A stretch of DNA of 64,000 nt, taken from positions 3,608,501 through 3,672,500 of the forward strand of contig NZ_JACJUV010000001.1 in assembly GCF_014218805.1 (NCBI RefSeq). Direction: 5' to 3'. Below are positions 8,869 to 17,731 of this stretch, piece by piece. Numbering within the stretch: position 1 is the first letter of the stretch; the number at the start of each line of letters is the position of its first letter. A model generated the notes under the pieces. It was given only the letters and a program-made list of their open reading frames with translations, did not search any database and was not told the origin of the DNA. The position numbers and the translations under genes were made by a program. The stretch is from Teredinibacter franksiae (lineage in GTDB: Bacteria > Pseudomonadota > Gammaproteobacteria > Pseudomonadales > Cellvibrionaceae).

Positions 8869-8878
8869 CCTTCGGGGT
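8852..8878. terminator. Shared hairpin over the ends of two convergent genes
   Basis: ACCCCGAAG (8852-8860) pairs perfectly with CTTCGGGGT (8870-8878), and both stop codons (ending 8868 on plus, 8865 on minus) lie in it. Neither side has a good T-run, so its strength as a terminator is uncertain. Confidence 0.5.
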
Positions 8879-9392
8879 TGCTGCTAGTGCGTATGAAGTC
8901 TGTGGCATGGCAGCTGGGGCATGGGGGAATGTTACCGGTTTTGCGAAAATGCATTTCTTTTTCGCACTTGCGGCAGCGGAGAATCCCTGGCGCGGTTATC
9001 TGCCCTGTGTGATAGCTAGAGCCCGATTCAGCCCAGTCGGCCAGCTTTGAAAAAAGGTCGCTAGCGCCATGGGCAACAGAAGCCGTGAGATCTAAAAAGC
9101 CTGCCTGCAGGTTTTCTAAGTTCTGTTTGCTAAATTGTTTCTTTGCCTGTTCGCTGAGTTCTTGGAAGTGTTTGGCGGATTGTTCCAGGTCGCGCCTGAG
9201 GTAATATTTTAGGTGCGCGCTTTCTTTTTGGGTGATTTCACCGAGTTTCACAAAATGTTCTCGGGAGGCCTCTATGGCTTTTTCCAGTGCTTCTAGCGAC
9301 TTTTCACTGGAGTCGTTAAAAATCTCTCGCGCTCGCGTAGCCATCTTTTCGTACGTGCGTGCGAGCTTGTTGTCGTCTTTCTCGTCATTCAT
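8865..9392 (-). CDS. Zinc-ribbon protein, DUF1451 (YbeL-like)
   Basis: 175 residues. Residues 1-125 are an amphipathic helical region rich in Glu/Lys/Ala (SLEALEKAIEASREHFVKLGEITQKESAHLKYYLRRDLEQ). The C-terminus is a zinc ribbon with CRKCEKEMHFRKTGNIPPCPSCHATDF, two CxxC knuckles. This layout matches DUF1451/YbeL, a cytosolic family of unknown function. Its end overlaps the convergent DUF3820 gene by 4 bp. Confidence 0.85.
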   Translation of the reverse strand: MNDEKDDNKLARTYEKMATRAREIFNDSSEKSLEALEKAIEASREHFVKLGEITQKESAHLKYYLRRDLEQSAKHFQELSEQAKKQFSKQNLENLQAGFLDLTASVAHGASDLFSKLADWAESGSSYHTGQITAPGILRCRKCEKEMHFRKTGNIPPCPSCHATDFIRTSSNPEG

Positions 9393-9518
9393 GGTGCTTG
9401 CCCGTCAGAGGTTTCCTTTCTGAGTGTAGCCCATAGTCTCGATTCTTTAACCTTTAAGGTATTACTATGGCCGCTTTCCCACAACAACGTTAGTGTAGAC
9501 AAACCTAAGGAAATTCTC

Positions 9519-10280
9519 ATGAGAATAATATCTGCAGCAGGTTGTATGGCCGTTTTGTTTCTTTGCCCCCTGGTGTTTGCGGGCGACCATGCGGCGCTGA
9601 AATCCAAAGTTGAAGCCGCTATGGCGGATGATAGCCGCCCGGAAAAGCAGGTAAAACGCGATGCTAACCGTAAACCTCTGGAAACCTTGAGTTTTATGGG
9701 GTTGAAAGATGATATGAAAGTGGTTGAGCTGATTCCTGGTGGAGGTTGGTATACCCGAATTCTTGCGCCAACACTGAAGGATAAGGGCGAGCTTTGCGTG
9801 GCCTACGGAACCAATTGGATGGGCGACCTGTTACAGAAACCCGGTTTCGATAAAGTTACCCTGCTGGCCCCCGAGAGCAAAGTGTATAAGCCGGACGGAG
9901 CGCGTTTTTATAAACTGGAAAACGAAGCGTCTGGGTTAACGGACGCCGATATGGTGCTTACCTTTCGCAATTACCACAATTTTGATGCGTACAGCCGCAA
10001 ACGCATGAACGATGAGGTGTACAAAATGCTGAAAGTCGGCGGTGTTTACGGTGTTGTCGACCATACTCGTCGGCATTTGGAACCCGATAATGATCAAAAC
10101 CGTCGTCGTTTTGACCCGGTACTGGCCATTAAGGAAATTCAAGATGCGGGATTTGAACTGATAGATTTTACCGATTTACACTACCGCCCCGCGGATGAGT
10201 TGAAGCATGAAGTTGGGCATAAAGACGTAACCGGTAAAACCGATCGTTGGACCTTAAAATTCAGGAAGGTTAAAAAATAA
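9519..10280 (+). CDS. Exported SAM-dependent methyltransferase-like protein
   Basis: 253 residues. An N-terminal signal peptide (MRIISAAGCMAVLFLCPLVFAG) precedes a class I methyltransferase-like fold with motif I VVELIPGGGWYTRILAP near residue 70, an acidic DADMVLTFRNYHNF near motif IV, and LKVGGVYGVVDHTRR as motif VI. It matches the predicted-methyltransferase group COG4798, whose members often carry signal peptides. Because SAM is not known to be abundant in the periplasm, either the protein acts on an unusual substrate or it has lost methyltransferase activity. The next gene begins only a few bp downstream and is probably cotranscribed. Confidence 0.75.
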   Translation: MRIISAAGCMAVLFLCPLVFAGDHAALKSKVEAAMADDSRPEKQVKRDANRKPLETLSFMGLKDDMKVVELIPGGGWYTRILAPTLKDKGELCVAYGTNWMGDLLQKPGFDKVTLLAPESKVYKPDGARFYKLENEASGLTDADMVLTFRNYHNFDAYSRKRMNDEVYKMLKVGGVYGVVDHTRRHLEPDNDQNRRRFDPVLAIKEIQDAGFELIDFTDLHYRPADELKHEVGHKDVTGKTDRWTLKFRKVKK

Positions 10281-10288
10281 TCAACCGA

Positions 10289-11176
10289 TTGACTTCCAAG
10301 CGATTGTTGCTTTCAATCGTTCATCGGCTGTGCCCCGTTATTGCGGGGTTGTTCTTGGTCATTGGTAACGCTGCAGCGGCCTTGGCGAACGAAGGCAAGG
10401 CGGTTCAGGCGAGAATGGAACGTGACCTGCGAGCGGGTAAGCCGCTGGTTGCCCATGTGGTGGTTGCCTTGTGCGACAACGCCTCCCAGGGAATAGTGCC
10501 GGTAAGCGCTGAACTGGGAAACGGCGATGTTCCTCGTACCAACCTATACTGGGGCGCGCTCTATGGGGTGAAAACCTATTTTTCAGGTAAGCCTGAATGG
10601 CAGAAAGTCACGCTGAAAAGCCCCGACGGCGATGCTATTCTCGAGCGTGTTGCGTTTAAATCAGTGCTAGATCGTAACGGTAAGCCGACAGAGGTTTATG
10701 TTGTTGCTGACGCTTGGAGAGGGAAAAATATACGTCAGGCTATCCGGCGTTATCTTGAATACACGGCGGGTGATTACAGTGAGCAGCTTCGAGTAGAGCA
10801 CAATGGCCAGGTGGCTACGCTTAATGCCGGTGGTGGAGCACAGCTTCATGCCTATGTTGGGCATAATGGTTTGATGGAGTTTTCGTTGCCTGCAATGACT
10901 TTGTCGAGTACTACAAAAGGCGCGAGTAGTGCAATTATTCTGGCCTGTACCAGTAAAACCTATTTTGACCCTCACCTATACCGCGCAGATGCGCATTCGT
11001 TGCTAACGACCACCGGGCTTATGGCTCCGGAAGCCTATACTTTAGAAGCGGCGATTAAGGCATGGTTTACCGGCGCTAGTGCCGAGGTTGTGCGCGATAC
11101 AGCCGCTAAGACTTACGCTGGGTTTCAGCAAGCAAATCCTGCTTGGGCTCGGCGGTTGTTCTCATTCGAGCCCTAA
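10289..11176 (+). CDS. Secreted protein of unknown function
   Basis: About 295 residues from a TTG start at 10289; the start is uncertain, since the nearest purine-rich site (AGGAAGG) is about 20 nt away. The N-terminus has a signal peptide or anchor (LCPVIAGLFLVIGNAAAALA). A middle region (VAHVVVALCDNASQGIVPVSAELGNGDVPRTNLYWGALYGVKTYF) looks like a soluble enzyme-like fold, but I recognise no catalytic motif. It lies 8 bp after the exported methyltransferase-like gene and likely shares its transcript. Confidence 0.65.
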   Translation: MTSKRLLLSIVHRLCPVIAGLFLVIGNAAAALANEGKAVQARMERDLRAGKPLVAHVVVALCDNASQGIVPVSAELGNGDVPRTNLYWGALYGVKTYFSGKPEWQKVTLKSPDGDAILERVAFKSVLDRNGKPTEVYVVADAWRGKNIRQAIRRYLEYTAGDYSEQLRVEHNGQVATLNAGGGAQLHAYVGHNGLMEFSLPAMTLSSTTKGASSAIILACTSKTYFDPHLYRADAHSLLTTTGLMAPEAYTLEAAIKAWFTGASAEVVRDTAAKTYAGFQQANPAWARRLFSFEP

Positions 11177-11381
11177 GCTGGTTAATATGTGGCCTGCTTC
11201 CGTGGCCGGCTTATTATGTATGTCTTTAGGGCACCTGTATTCTAAAATGTGTCACCGATACTCTTGTTCTGCGTACTCAGCTGGCGTTGATTTGCTATTG
11301 ATCAAAAAATACCTGTCACCTGAATGAGATTAATGTGTAATATGCGCGCCAAAGGTGCTCAGCTTGCTAGGGGAAATAGCT

Positions 11382-12062
11382 ATGAAAATAAAGAATCCGC
11401 TCACTGAGATGTTTGGCCGTTCGCCCATCAAGCCGATGGAAGAACATATCGCTGTAGCCGAATTAGCGGCCAATGAGTTAATTGCCTTCTATGACGCCAG
11501 TGTTATAGAGGACTGGGCTAAGGCCGAGGCCTGCTACAACCGTATCAGTGAAATGGAAGAGCGTGGCGATGAGATGAAAAAGCAGATTCGCCTGCATCTG
11601 CCCAAAAGTCTATTTTTACCTGTACCGCGCTCGGACCTTCTCGACCTGCTGACCAAACAAGACAAATTGACTCACCGCTGCAAAGACATAGCGGGTTTGA
11701 TGCTGGGCCGTAAAATGGTTTTCCCGTCATCACTACGAGAGACTGTGCGTGAATACTTGCAAAGTACCGTGGCAACCGTTGCCCAAGCTCGTAGCGCGAT
11801 TAACGAGCTGGATGAGCTTCTAGAAACCGGCTTTGGCGGTCGTGAGATGGAAGTTGTCGAGAATATGGTTGGCGAACTGGATGTCTTAGAGCAGAGAACC
11901 GATCAGCAGCAAATAGTCATTCGCGCGGGGCTTTTCAGAATTGAATCCGAGCTGCCGCCGGTAGACGTTATCTTTTTCTACCGCATTATCGAGGGGATTG
12001 GCAATTTGGCTGATCGCGCCCAAAAAACCGGCGAACGCTTGCTACAGCTACTCGCACGTTAA
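11382..12062 (+). CDS. DUF47 / TIGR00153 phosphate transport accessory protein (PhoU-like)
   Basis: 226-residue all-helical protein of the TIGR00153/DUF47 family, distantly related to PhoU. Recognisable parts are NPLTEMFGRSPIKPMEEHI at the start, the central KQIRLHLPKSLFLPVPRSDLLDLLTKQDKLTHRCKDIAGL and the C-terminal FFYRIIEGIGNLADRAQKTGERLL. These proteins are nearly always paired with PiT transporters and are thought to regulate them. The ATG at 11382 has AGGGGAAA 8 nt upstream and was preferred to an in-frame ATG at 11355. The PiT gene follows after 47 bp, giving a two-gene operon. Confidence 0.88.
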   Translation: MKIKNPLTEMFGRSPIKPMEEHIAVAELAANELIAFYDASVIEDWAKAEACYNRISEMEERGDEMKKQIRLHLPKSLFLPVPRSDLLDLLTKQDKLTHRCKDIAGLMLGRKMVFPSSLRETVREYLQSTVATVAQARSAINELDELLETGFGGREMEVVENMVGELDVLEQRTDQQQIVIRAGLFRIESELPPVDVIFFYRIIEGIGNLADRAQKTGERLLQLLAR

Positions 12063-12109
12063 ACCATAAGAAAGCTACCACGCTTAGAATTTCGTGAGGA
12101 CAAATTAAC

Positions 12110-13387
12110 ATGTCGATCCTGGCTGACTACGGCACCATCTTGTTGGTGTTGGGATGTATATTTTGTGTGTTTATGGCCTGGGGCGTGGGTGCTAATGATG
12201 TTGCTAACGCAATGGGAACCTCGGTTGGCTCCGGTGCCCTAACGATCAAGCAAGCCATATTTATCGCTATGGTGTTCGAATTCTTAGGGGCCTACTTGGC
12301 CGGTGGTGAGGTTACCTCCACCGTACGCAAAGGCATTATCGACCCGGCAGTAATGGAAACCACACCGCACCTATTGGTTTATGGCATGCTGAGTGCGTTG
12401 CTCGCTGCAGGTGTGTGGTTGGTTATTGCTAGCATCCTCGGTTGGCCGGTTTCTACCACTCATTCAATTGTAGGGGCTATTGTCGGTTTTGCTGCCGTTG
12501 GTATTTCTACTGATATTGTTGCTTGGGGTAAAGTGGGGACAATTGTTGGTAGCTGGGTAGTCTCTCCCGTGCTGGCGGGAAGTCTGTCGTTTCTTCTGTT
12601 CAAGAGTGTGCAATGGCTGATCTTTAATAAAGCGAACCCAGAGCAGGCCGCCCGGCGTTATATTCCTGTCTATATGTTCTTGGTGGGTTTCCTTATTTCT
12701 ATGGTCACGATGGTAAAGGGCCTAAAGCACGTATTAAAAGACAGCGGCTTTAAACTTAGTTACTTTGAAAACATTGGTATTGCCTTCGTGATGGGCCTGA
12801 TTGTAACCGGCATTGGCCTCTACTTTCTGCGTCGTGTTGATACCAGTGAGGCCCCCGACCCCGATAACCGCTTTGCTAATGTTGAAAAAGTGTTCGCTGT
12901 ACTGATGATCTTTACGGCCTGCTCTATGGCATTTGCCCACGGCTCCAATGATGTCGCCAATGCTGTTGGGCCACTCGCGGCGATTGTTAATGTTGTGAAA
13001 TCTGGCGCTATCACCTCTCAATCGTCTATGCCCAGTTGGGTGCTGCTGTTAGGGGGCTTGGGTATTGTGGTGGGTTTGGCCACATACGGTTATCGTGTTA
13101 TCGCCACCATCGGCAGAAAAATTACAGAATTAACGCCAAGCCGAGGCTTTGCGGCTGAGCTGGGTGCAGCGGGCACCGTGGTATTTGCGTCGGGCATGGG
13201 CTTACCTATTTCCACTACGCACACGTTGGTTGGAGCCGTATTGGGCGTAGGCTTGGCTCGCGGTATTGGCGCGCTCAATCTAGGGGTTATCGGCTCCATA
13301 TTTATGTCTTGGATTGTGACCTTACCGGCCGGTGCTGGCTTAGCAATATTCTTCTTTTATGTGTTCAGGGCAATTTTTGGCGCGTAA
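12110..13387 (+). CDS. pit: Low-affinity inorganic phosphate transporter, PiT family
   Basis: 425 residues, about ten to eleven membrane segments. The two PiT signature repeats are clear: GANDVANAMGTSVGSGAL near residue 27 and GSNDVANAVGPLAAIVN near residue 280. Each is followed further on by a GxPxSTTH motif (GWPVSTTHSIVGAI, GLPISTTHTLVGAV). The family moves phosphate (as a metal-phosphate complex in some members) with protons or sodium across the inner membrane. Cotranscribed with the DUF47 gene upstream. Confidence 0.93.
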   Translation: MSILADYGTILLVLGCIFCVFMAWGVGANDVANAMGTSVGSGALTIKQAIFIAMVFEFLGAYLAGGEVTSTVRKGIIDPAVMETTPHLLVYGMLSALLAAGVWLVIASILGWPVSTTHSIVGAIVGFAAVGISTDIVAWGKVGTIVGSWVVSPVLAGSLSFLLFKSVQWLIFNKANPEQAARRYIPVYMFLVGFLISMVTMVKGLKHVLKDSGFKLSYFENIGIAFVMGLIVTGIGLYFLRRVDTSEAPDPDNRFANVEKVFAVLMIFTACSMAFAHGSNDVANAVGPLAAIVNVVKSGAITSQSSMPSWVLLLGGLGIVVGLATYGYRVIATIGRKITELTPSRGFAAELGAAGTVVFASGMGLPISTTHTLVGAVLGVGLARGIGALNLGVIGSIFMSWIVTLPAGAGLAIFFFYVFRAIFGA

Positions 13388-13576
13388 TAAATCTGCGCCA
13401 GGCGTATCCATTAACATATTTATCATTATCTAGGCATAGGCCTTTTTAGCTTTAAGGGCTGCAGCAAGAAGAAATTCGGCTGAATAACGCCCTGCTTACG
13501 CTATATTTCTTGTGTTAAAACAATAATGGCGGTAATTTTATACCCGTTTGCATACTGCTCACGGATAGCCAGTTAA

Positions 13577-14479
13577 ATGACCGTCGATACCGACTGCTCT
13601 CAAACCAAGCGCGTGTTTATATCCTACAGTCACAGGGATATGGATGCTCGTCGCTTTATCAGCAACAACTTGGTCGCCCAGGGTGTTGAGGTGGACGTGG
13701 ATGAAGAGTCGCTAGAAGCTGGTGAAGGCTTATCCAGCTCCCTCCGAGTTTTAATTTCTCAATCAGACTTTACCGTTTGCCTTGTGTCTAAGTCGAGCCT
13801 GCAATCTACCTGGGTAATGTGGGAGATTCATCAGGCGCTTGCGCAAGATGGTGATGTTGGCGGCAGTAAGCTCCTACCGTGTTTCCTTGATGACTCTTTC
13901 CAAGATCCGAATGTGATCGATGCAATCGGCGAAAATATTGCAGAAGAAATTAAGCGCATTAACCTGCTTCGAGAAAAAGCCATTGCGGAAAATATGGCCG
14001 ATGATCATTTAAGTGATCGTCGTAATAGCTTAATCCGTTTTCAAAACGACCTACCTCAGCTGGTGGCCAAATTATCGGCTATGAATGTTGTTGATCTTAC
14101 GTCTGCAAATTTTGATTCGGGCTTTCGTCAGCTCTACAAAAAAATTACCGGTCGAGATGAGCTAACTGTCAGCTTAATGGATGTAAATGATGTCGCTCAC
14201 GGCGACTATCAGTCCCGCATGGATATTATTTTCGACGAGATTAATAATAATCACACCAAGGAAGCCGCCAAAAAGGCAATGGACCTGGTACGTGAATTTT
14301 TGTCTGGAGCGAAAGCGCTGCTGCGCAAGTTGGGGTTGCTGTGTGCTTCAATTGTTCGCCTGGAAGAAGCCTTTAACGAGGGGAGGATTGCCTTCGACGA
14401 GTACGATAAACGATTACAGCAGTCGGCCATGGAAATTATGGATTTACTGCCGGAAAGCCCAGCGCTAACAGGATTTTAA
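13577..14479 (+). CDS. TIR-domain protein with C-terminal helical region
   Basis: 300 residues. Residues ~11-150 are a TIR domain: KRVFISYSHRDMDARRF (strand A and box 1), EVDVDEESLEAGEG (BB region), and LVSKSSLQSTWVMWEIHQAL. In the last, Glu83 occupies the place of the catalytic glutamate of NAD-cleaving TIRs such as SARM1. After a long helical linker comes a C-terminal helical module (residues ~210-295, KKAMDLVREFLSGAKALLRKLG and RLEEAFNEGRIAFDEYDKRL) that resembles adaptor regions described for conflict-system proteins; this likeness is by eye. First gene of a three-gene operon; the ABC gene starts 10 bp after its stop. Likely role (inference): NADase or signalling component of a defence or stress system. 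A purely scaffolding role is also possible. Confidence 0.85.
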   Translation: MTVDTDCSQTKRVFISYSHRDMDARRFISNNLVAQGVEVDVDEESLEAGEGLSSSLRVLISQSDFTVCLVSKSSLQSTWVMWEIHQALAQDGDVGGSKLLPCFLDDSFQDPNVIDAIGENIAEEIKRINLLREKAIAENMADDHLSDRRNSLIRFQNDLPQLVAKLSAMNVVDLTSANFDSGFRQLYKKITGRDELTVSLMDVNDVAHGDYQSRMDIIFDEINNNHTKEAAKKAMDLVREFLSGAKALLRKLGLLCASIVRLEEAFNEGRIAFDEYDKRLQQSAMEIMDLLPESPALTGF

Positions 14480-14489
14480 GGACTTCTGA

Positions 14490-15737
14490 ATGAATGATAT
14501 TCGGCAACGAGCAGACAAGTTATTAGGTGATCTCTCCGAGCGAAAGCGAGGTTATCAGAAGCGTTTGGTCGATTTCGTGCGAGAGTATTCTGGTGATCGT
14601 AGTTTGGAAAAAATCGTCATTAAATCCAATTTTGGGTTGAATGTCAGTGATCTTGAAAAAAGTCAGTCGGCGGAAGATGATATTCGAAACATCGTGAACC
14701 AAGTTGTCCAAGGCTATTCCCGAGATAAAATTCGAGAAGTGCGTGGTCAGCGCCTCAAAAATGAAGCGCCAGCGCTTAAGTCTTTGATGGAAGAAAAAAA
14801 GGTCGCGTTTTCCTGTAAAGGTCTCACTAAGAATTTTGGGGGGAAGTTTACACTTTCACCCATTTCTCTGGAATTGCGTAAAGGTGACATTACTGCAGTC
14901 GTTGGTGAAAATGCCAATGGTAAAACAACTTTCTTTAATCTTGTGGCGGGGTTAATTAAGCCTAGCGCCGGTGAGTTAAGTTATCCTTGCCTTACCAGTA
15001 AATTGGCTTCCGATGTAGACTGGGTAGAAGTAAAAAACAAAATTGCTTATGTTCCCCAAGAGTTACCCAGTTGGTATGGCGACCTGGAGGCGAATCTTCA
15101 ATATGAAGCGGCTTCCCACGGTGTAACAGGCGAAGAGAATTGTCGTGAAGTTGATTTCGTTATTGATAGGTTAGGTTTGCGAGATCATCTGAAAACACGC
15201 TGGAAAAAGCTTTCGGGGGGAACTAAATTTCGGTTTGCTTTGGCGAAGGCATTGGTATGGAAGCCAGAATTGATGATTCTGGATGAGCCGTTGGCCAATC
15301 TGGATGTGAATGCGCAATTATCGGTACTGCAAGATATAAAAAGCCTTGCTACCAGTGTCGTGCACCCCATTGCTGTGTTTATTAGCTCTCAGCATATTCA
15401 TGAAGTTGAGTCTATTGCCGATAATATGCTTTTTCTTCGCTATGGAACCCCTGTTTTTAATGACAATGTTAAGCGCCTGGGATTGAATCGAACGGCCAAC
15501 GTATTTGAAATAGGCTCTAGTTTAGCGCCCGGCGTATTTTCCAAAATCTTTCCCGAAGTAATGCCTATAGCCATTGATTACAATGGTATGCACTACGTGG
15601 TGACATCGGATCTGGATATTACGGCAGAGACTATTTTACAATTACTCATTAATGCCGGAGCACCACCGCACTACTTTCGTGATATTAGCCGATCATCAAA
15701 ACGTTTATTTAATCAGCGCGCTGTGCAGGCAGCATAG
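14490..15737 (+). CDS. ABC transporter-type ATPase with N-terminal helical extension
   Basis: 415 residues. Residues 1-105 are a charged helical region not found in ordinary ABC ATPases (QRADKLLGDLSERKRGYQKR). Residues ~110-320 are a complete ABC ATPase: Walker A GENANGKTT near 139-147, Q-loop VPQELP, signature LSGGTKFR near 240, Walker B LMILDEPLANLD near 261, and H-loop SSQHIHEVE near 300. A C-terminal ~95-residue tail follows, as in ABC-2-type exporter ATPases. All catalytic residues are present, so it should hydrolyse ATP. It lies between a TIR gene and a polytopic membrane protein gene (2-bp gap), suggesting an ATPase-permease pair gated by or coupled to the TIR protein. Confidence 0.87.
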   Translation: MNDIRQRADKLLGDLSERKRGYQKRLVDFVREYSGDRSLEKIVIKSNFGLNVSDLEKSQSAEDDIRNIVNQVVQGYSRDKIREVRGQRLKNEAPALKSLMEEKKVAFSCKGLTKNFGGKFTLSPISLELRKGDITAVVGENANGKTTFFNLVAGLIKPSAGELSYPCLTSKLASDVDWVEVKNKIAYVPQELPSWYGDLEANLQYEAASHGVTGEENCREVDFVIDRLGLRDHLKTRWKKLSGGTKFRFALAKALVWKPELMILDEPLANLDVNAQLSVLQDIKSLATSVVHPIAVFISSQHIHEVESIADNMLFLRYGTPVFNDNVKRLGLNRTANVFEIGSSLAPGVFSKIFPEVMPIAIDYNGMHYVVTSDLDITAETILQLLINAGAPPHYFRDISRSSKRLFNQRAVQAA

Positions 15738-15739
15738 TT

Positions 15740-17680
15740 ATGGCTGTGTCTTTTCGTCGGCTACTACTATTGTCTAACCCACTATCGCAATGGCTTCGAA
15801 CCTCTTTCCCTCTGGTTTGGCGTATCCGGATTTTCTACCCGCTGTTCCTTGCTAGCTTAGTTGTGCTGGGGTTCTATTGGTATGAATTGCCCGTTACACG
15901 GCTCAGCGATGTGCCTTACTGGGTGTACCTAGAAAAACAACTCAATGCTCGCCAGTTTTCCTGGCTGATTGGTCTTGGTGTTTTGAGTTGTATCTGGGTA
16001 TTTCAGGTTTTCAAATATCCGCTTTTGGATGGCCGCGCGAGCCGGAATATGATTACCTGGGTGGTGGCGTTATTGTTGGCGCTAATTTTATTTGGTAGCC
16101 CATTTGCTCATGTACATAACCGTTTGATGAATATGTCTGCGCTTTATGACGAGAGTGCAGTTGTGGAAGATAAGCGTGTGTTAGCGGCTATGTGCAGCAG
16201 TAAATTACAGCTTGCGGACACGGAGTACCAGGGCTTTTTTGAGCGCTGGCAACAGTATCGAGGGGCTACGGCTGAGCTAAATTTTCAGACGCTCTACTCT
16301 GGCCAGAAAGGTGAGGGATTATTGTTCGAGGGTGGTTCGGACCAGTTGCCTTTGGACGCTATATCGCGTGAATTGGCAGGGCGAGGGAAAAAAGGTGGTT
16401 CAGAACAAGGTCAATGGGGGGAGCGAGAGGCGGCAGTCTTATTTCAGTTTTGCGCTAAATATAACCCTCAGGTTGTGGCTAAGTTGAAACGCGCAGAGCC
16501 CGATACTGTGTTGCGGTTTGAATATTTAGGTGAAGGTGTTGCCGGCTGGCATTTCAGTGCGGGTGTTAGCGAGCAGATTGAAACACTTGAACACGCATAT
16601 CATTATCGGCAGCTAGTTCTGAAAGGCGGTTTACTTGCGTTTCTCGTCTATCACCCACTTCTGGGTGTGTATTTCCTTGCCTCACTATCACTTAGTATCC
16701 TTGTTGTTGTTATCTCCAACCGTGGATTTGGCTCCTTTGCTGTCTGCCAAGAATTTATTGCCTACCGGTACTCACAGTTTAGAAAAAAGCTGAACTTAAC
16801 TCGGCTCGAATATTATTTCAGTCAAAGGATGCCCCGTATGTGGGCGATGGGTAATCATAACCTGATACCCGACCTTATTCTTGGGGCCGTCGCGGGTTTT
16901 TTGATTCCTTTGTTAATGCTGTTTTTAACAGAAGACGAAGATGTAAAAATGATGGGGGTATTCTTCGGCGCATTCATGGCCATGCTGCTTTATAGCGCTT
17001 ACCGTTGTGTACGATTGAGGCGATACCATGTCCCAATGGCAACCTACCCCGAAGCGTTCGTGCAGGTTCTTAGCGCGCTTGTCTTTCAGCTGCCTTTTTA
17101 TGTGTCGTTAATTTTAGTGTCTCAGTTGGGCTGGTGGTTACACGAAGACGTCTCTAGCGAGCTGACCGGTTTGGATGGCGCCGCGATTTTTTCGGCAATT
17201 GTCGGTTGGGCTGTGTTGTGGTCTGTGGTGGTGATGTTTGTTTCCAGCTTTAGTCGGGATGTTGTATCTTTGATTTTGGTGGTAATAATTCAGCCATTGA
17301 TTATTGCAATGCTTATCGGTGTGGAGGTTGAGCCAGGCGATACAGCTAGTTACGGTTTGTTTTTGCTGATTTTGTGTATGCTGTCTGGGTTTTTACCAGT
17401 GTGTAATCGCTTTCACAAATGGATAGTATTAATTTTTCTTGCGCAATTAAATCTAATGATCAGTTTTGCCTTGTTTGGTGATGACAACACTTACAGCCTG
17501 ACTAATATGGTTGAATCTATTTTGCCCGAAGTTATGGGTGAGTTGGAGTCTCGCTGGGGTTACGAGCACTATCAGGCCCTCTTCTTTGCTCTTAATCCTC
17601 TGGTTACTATTGTGATTTGGTTGCCGGTGGCAGCAGGTATGTTGCGACGTATTTATGTGTTTGAGTCGCGTCCAATTTAG
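15740..17680 (+). CDS. Polytopic membrane protein, probable partner of the ABC ATPase
   Basis: 646 residues. About three hydrophobic segments occur in the first 125 residues (IFYPLFLASLVVLGFYWY, FSWLIGLGVLSCIWVFQVF, ITWVVALLLALILFG). Then comes a ~170-residue soluble, probably extracytoplasmic domain (residues ~125-290) and some eight further membrane segments to the C-terminus. The arrangement fits an ABC-2-like permease with a large insert, but I recognise no named family. The gene starts 2 bp after the ABC gene, so translation is likely coupled. It ends convergently with the 17732 gene. Role as a permease or as a membrane effector is inferred from context. Confidence 0.75.
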   Translation: MAVSFRRLLLLSNPLSQWLRTSFPLVWRIRIFYPLFLASLVVLGFYWYELPVTRLSDVPYWVYLEKQLNARQFSWLIGLGVLSCIWVFQVFKYPLLDGRASRNMITWVVALLLALILFGSPFAHVHNRLMNMSALYDESAVVEDKRVLAAMCSSKLQLADTEYQGFFERWQQYRGATAELNFQTLYSGQKGEGLLFEGGSDQLPLDAISRELAGRGKKGGSEQGQWGEREAAVLFQFCAKYNPQVVAKLKRAEPDTVLRFEYLGEGVAGWHFSAGVSEQIETLEHAYHYRQLVLKGGLLAFLVYHPLLGVYFLASLSLSILVVVISNRGFGSFAVCQEFIAYRYSQFRKKLNLTRLEYYFSQRMPRMWAMGNHNLIPDLILGAVAGFLIPLLMLFLTEDEDVKMMGVFFGAFMAMLLYSAYRCVRLRRYHVPMATYPEAFVQVLSALVFQLPFYVSLILVSQLGWWLHEDVSSELTGLDGAAIFSAIVGWAVLWSVVVMFVSSFSRDVVSLILVVIIQPLIIAMLIGVEVEPGDTASYGLFLLILCMLSGFLPVCNRFHKWIVLIFLAQLNLMISFALFGDDNTYSLTNMVESILPEVMGELESRWGYEHYQALFFALNPLVTIVIWLPVAAGMLRRIYVFESRPI

Positions 17681-17731
17681 TTCTACAGAGGTGAATTCAA
17701 TTGTAATAAATTGGGTTTACCAAAAACTAGG

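Noticed and set aside
13577..17680. Thoeris or another named TIR defence system
   Set aside because: No ThsA, STING, pAgo or STAND partner is present. The ABC plus membrane pair does not match a named system I know.
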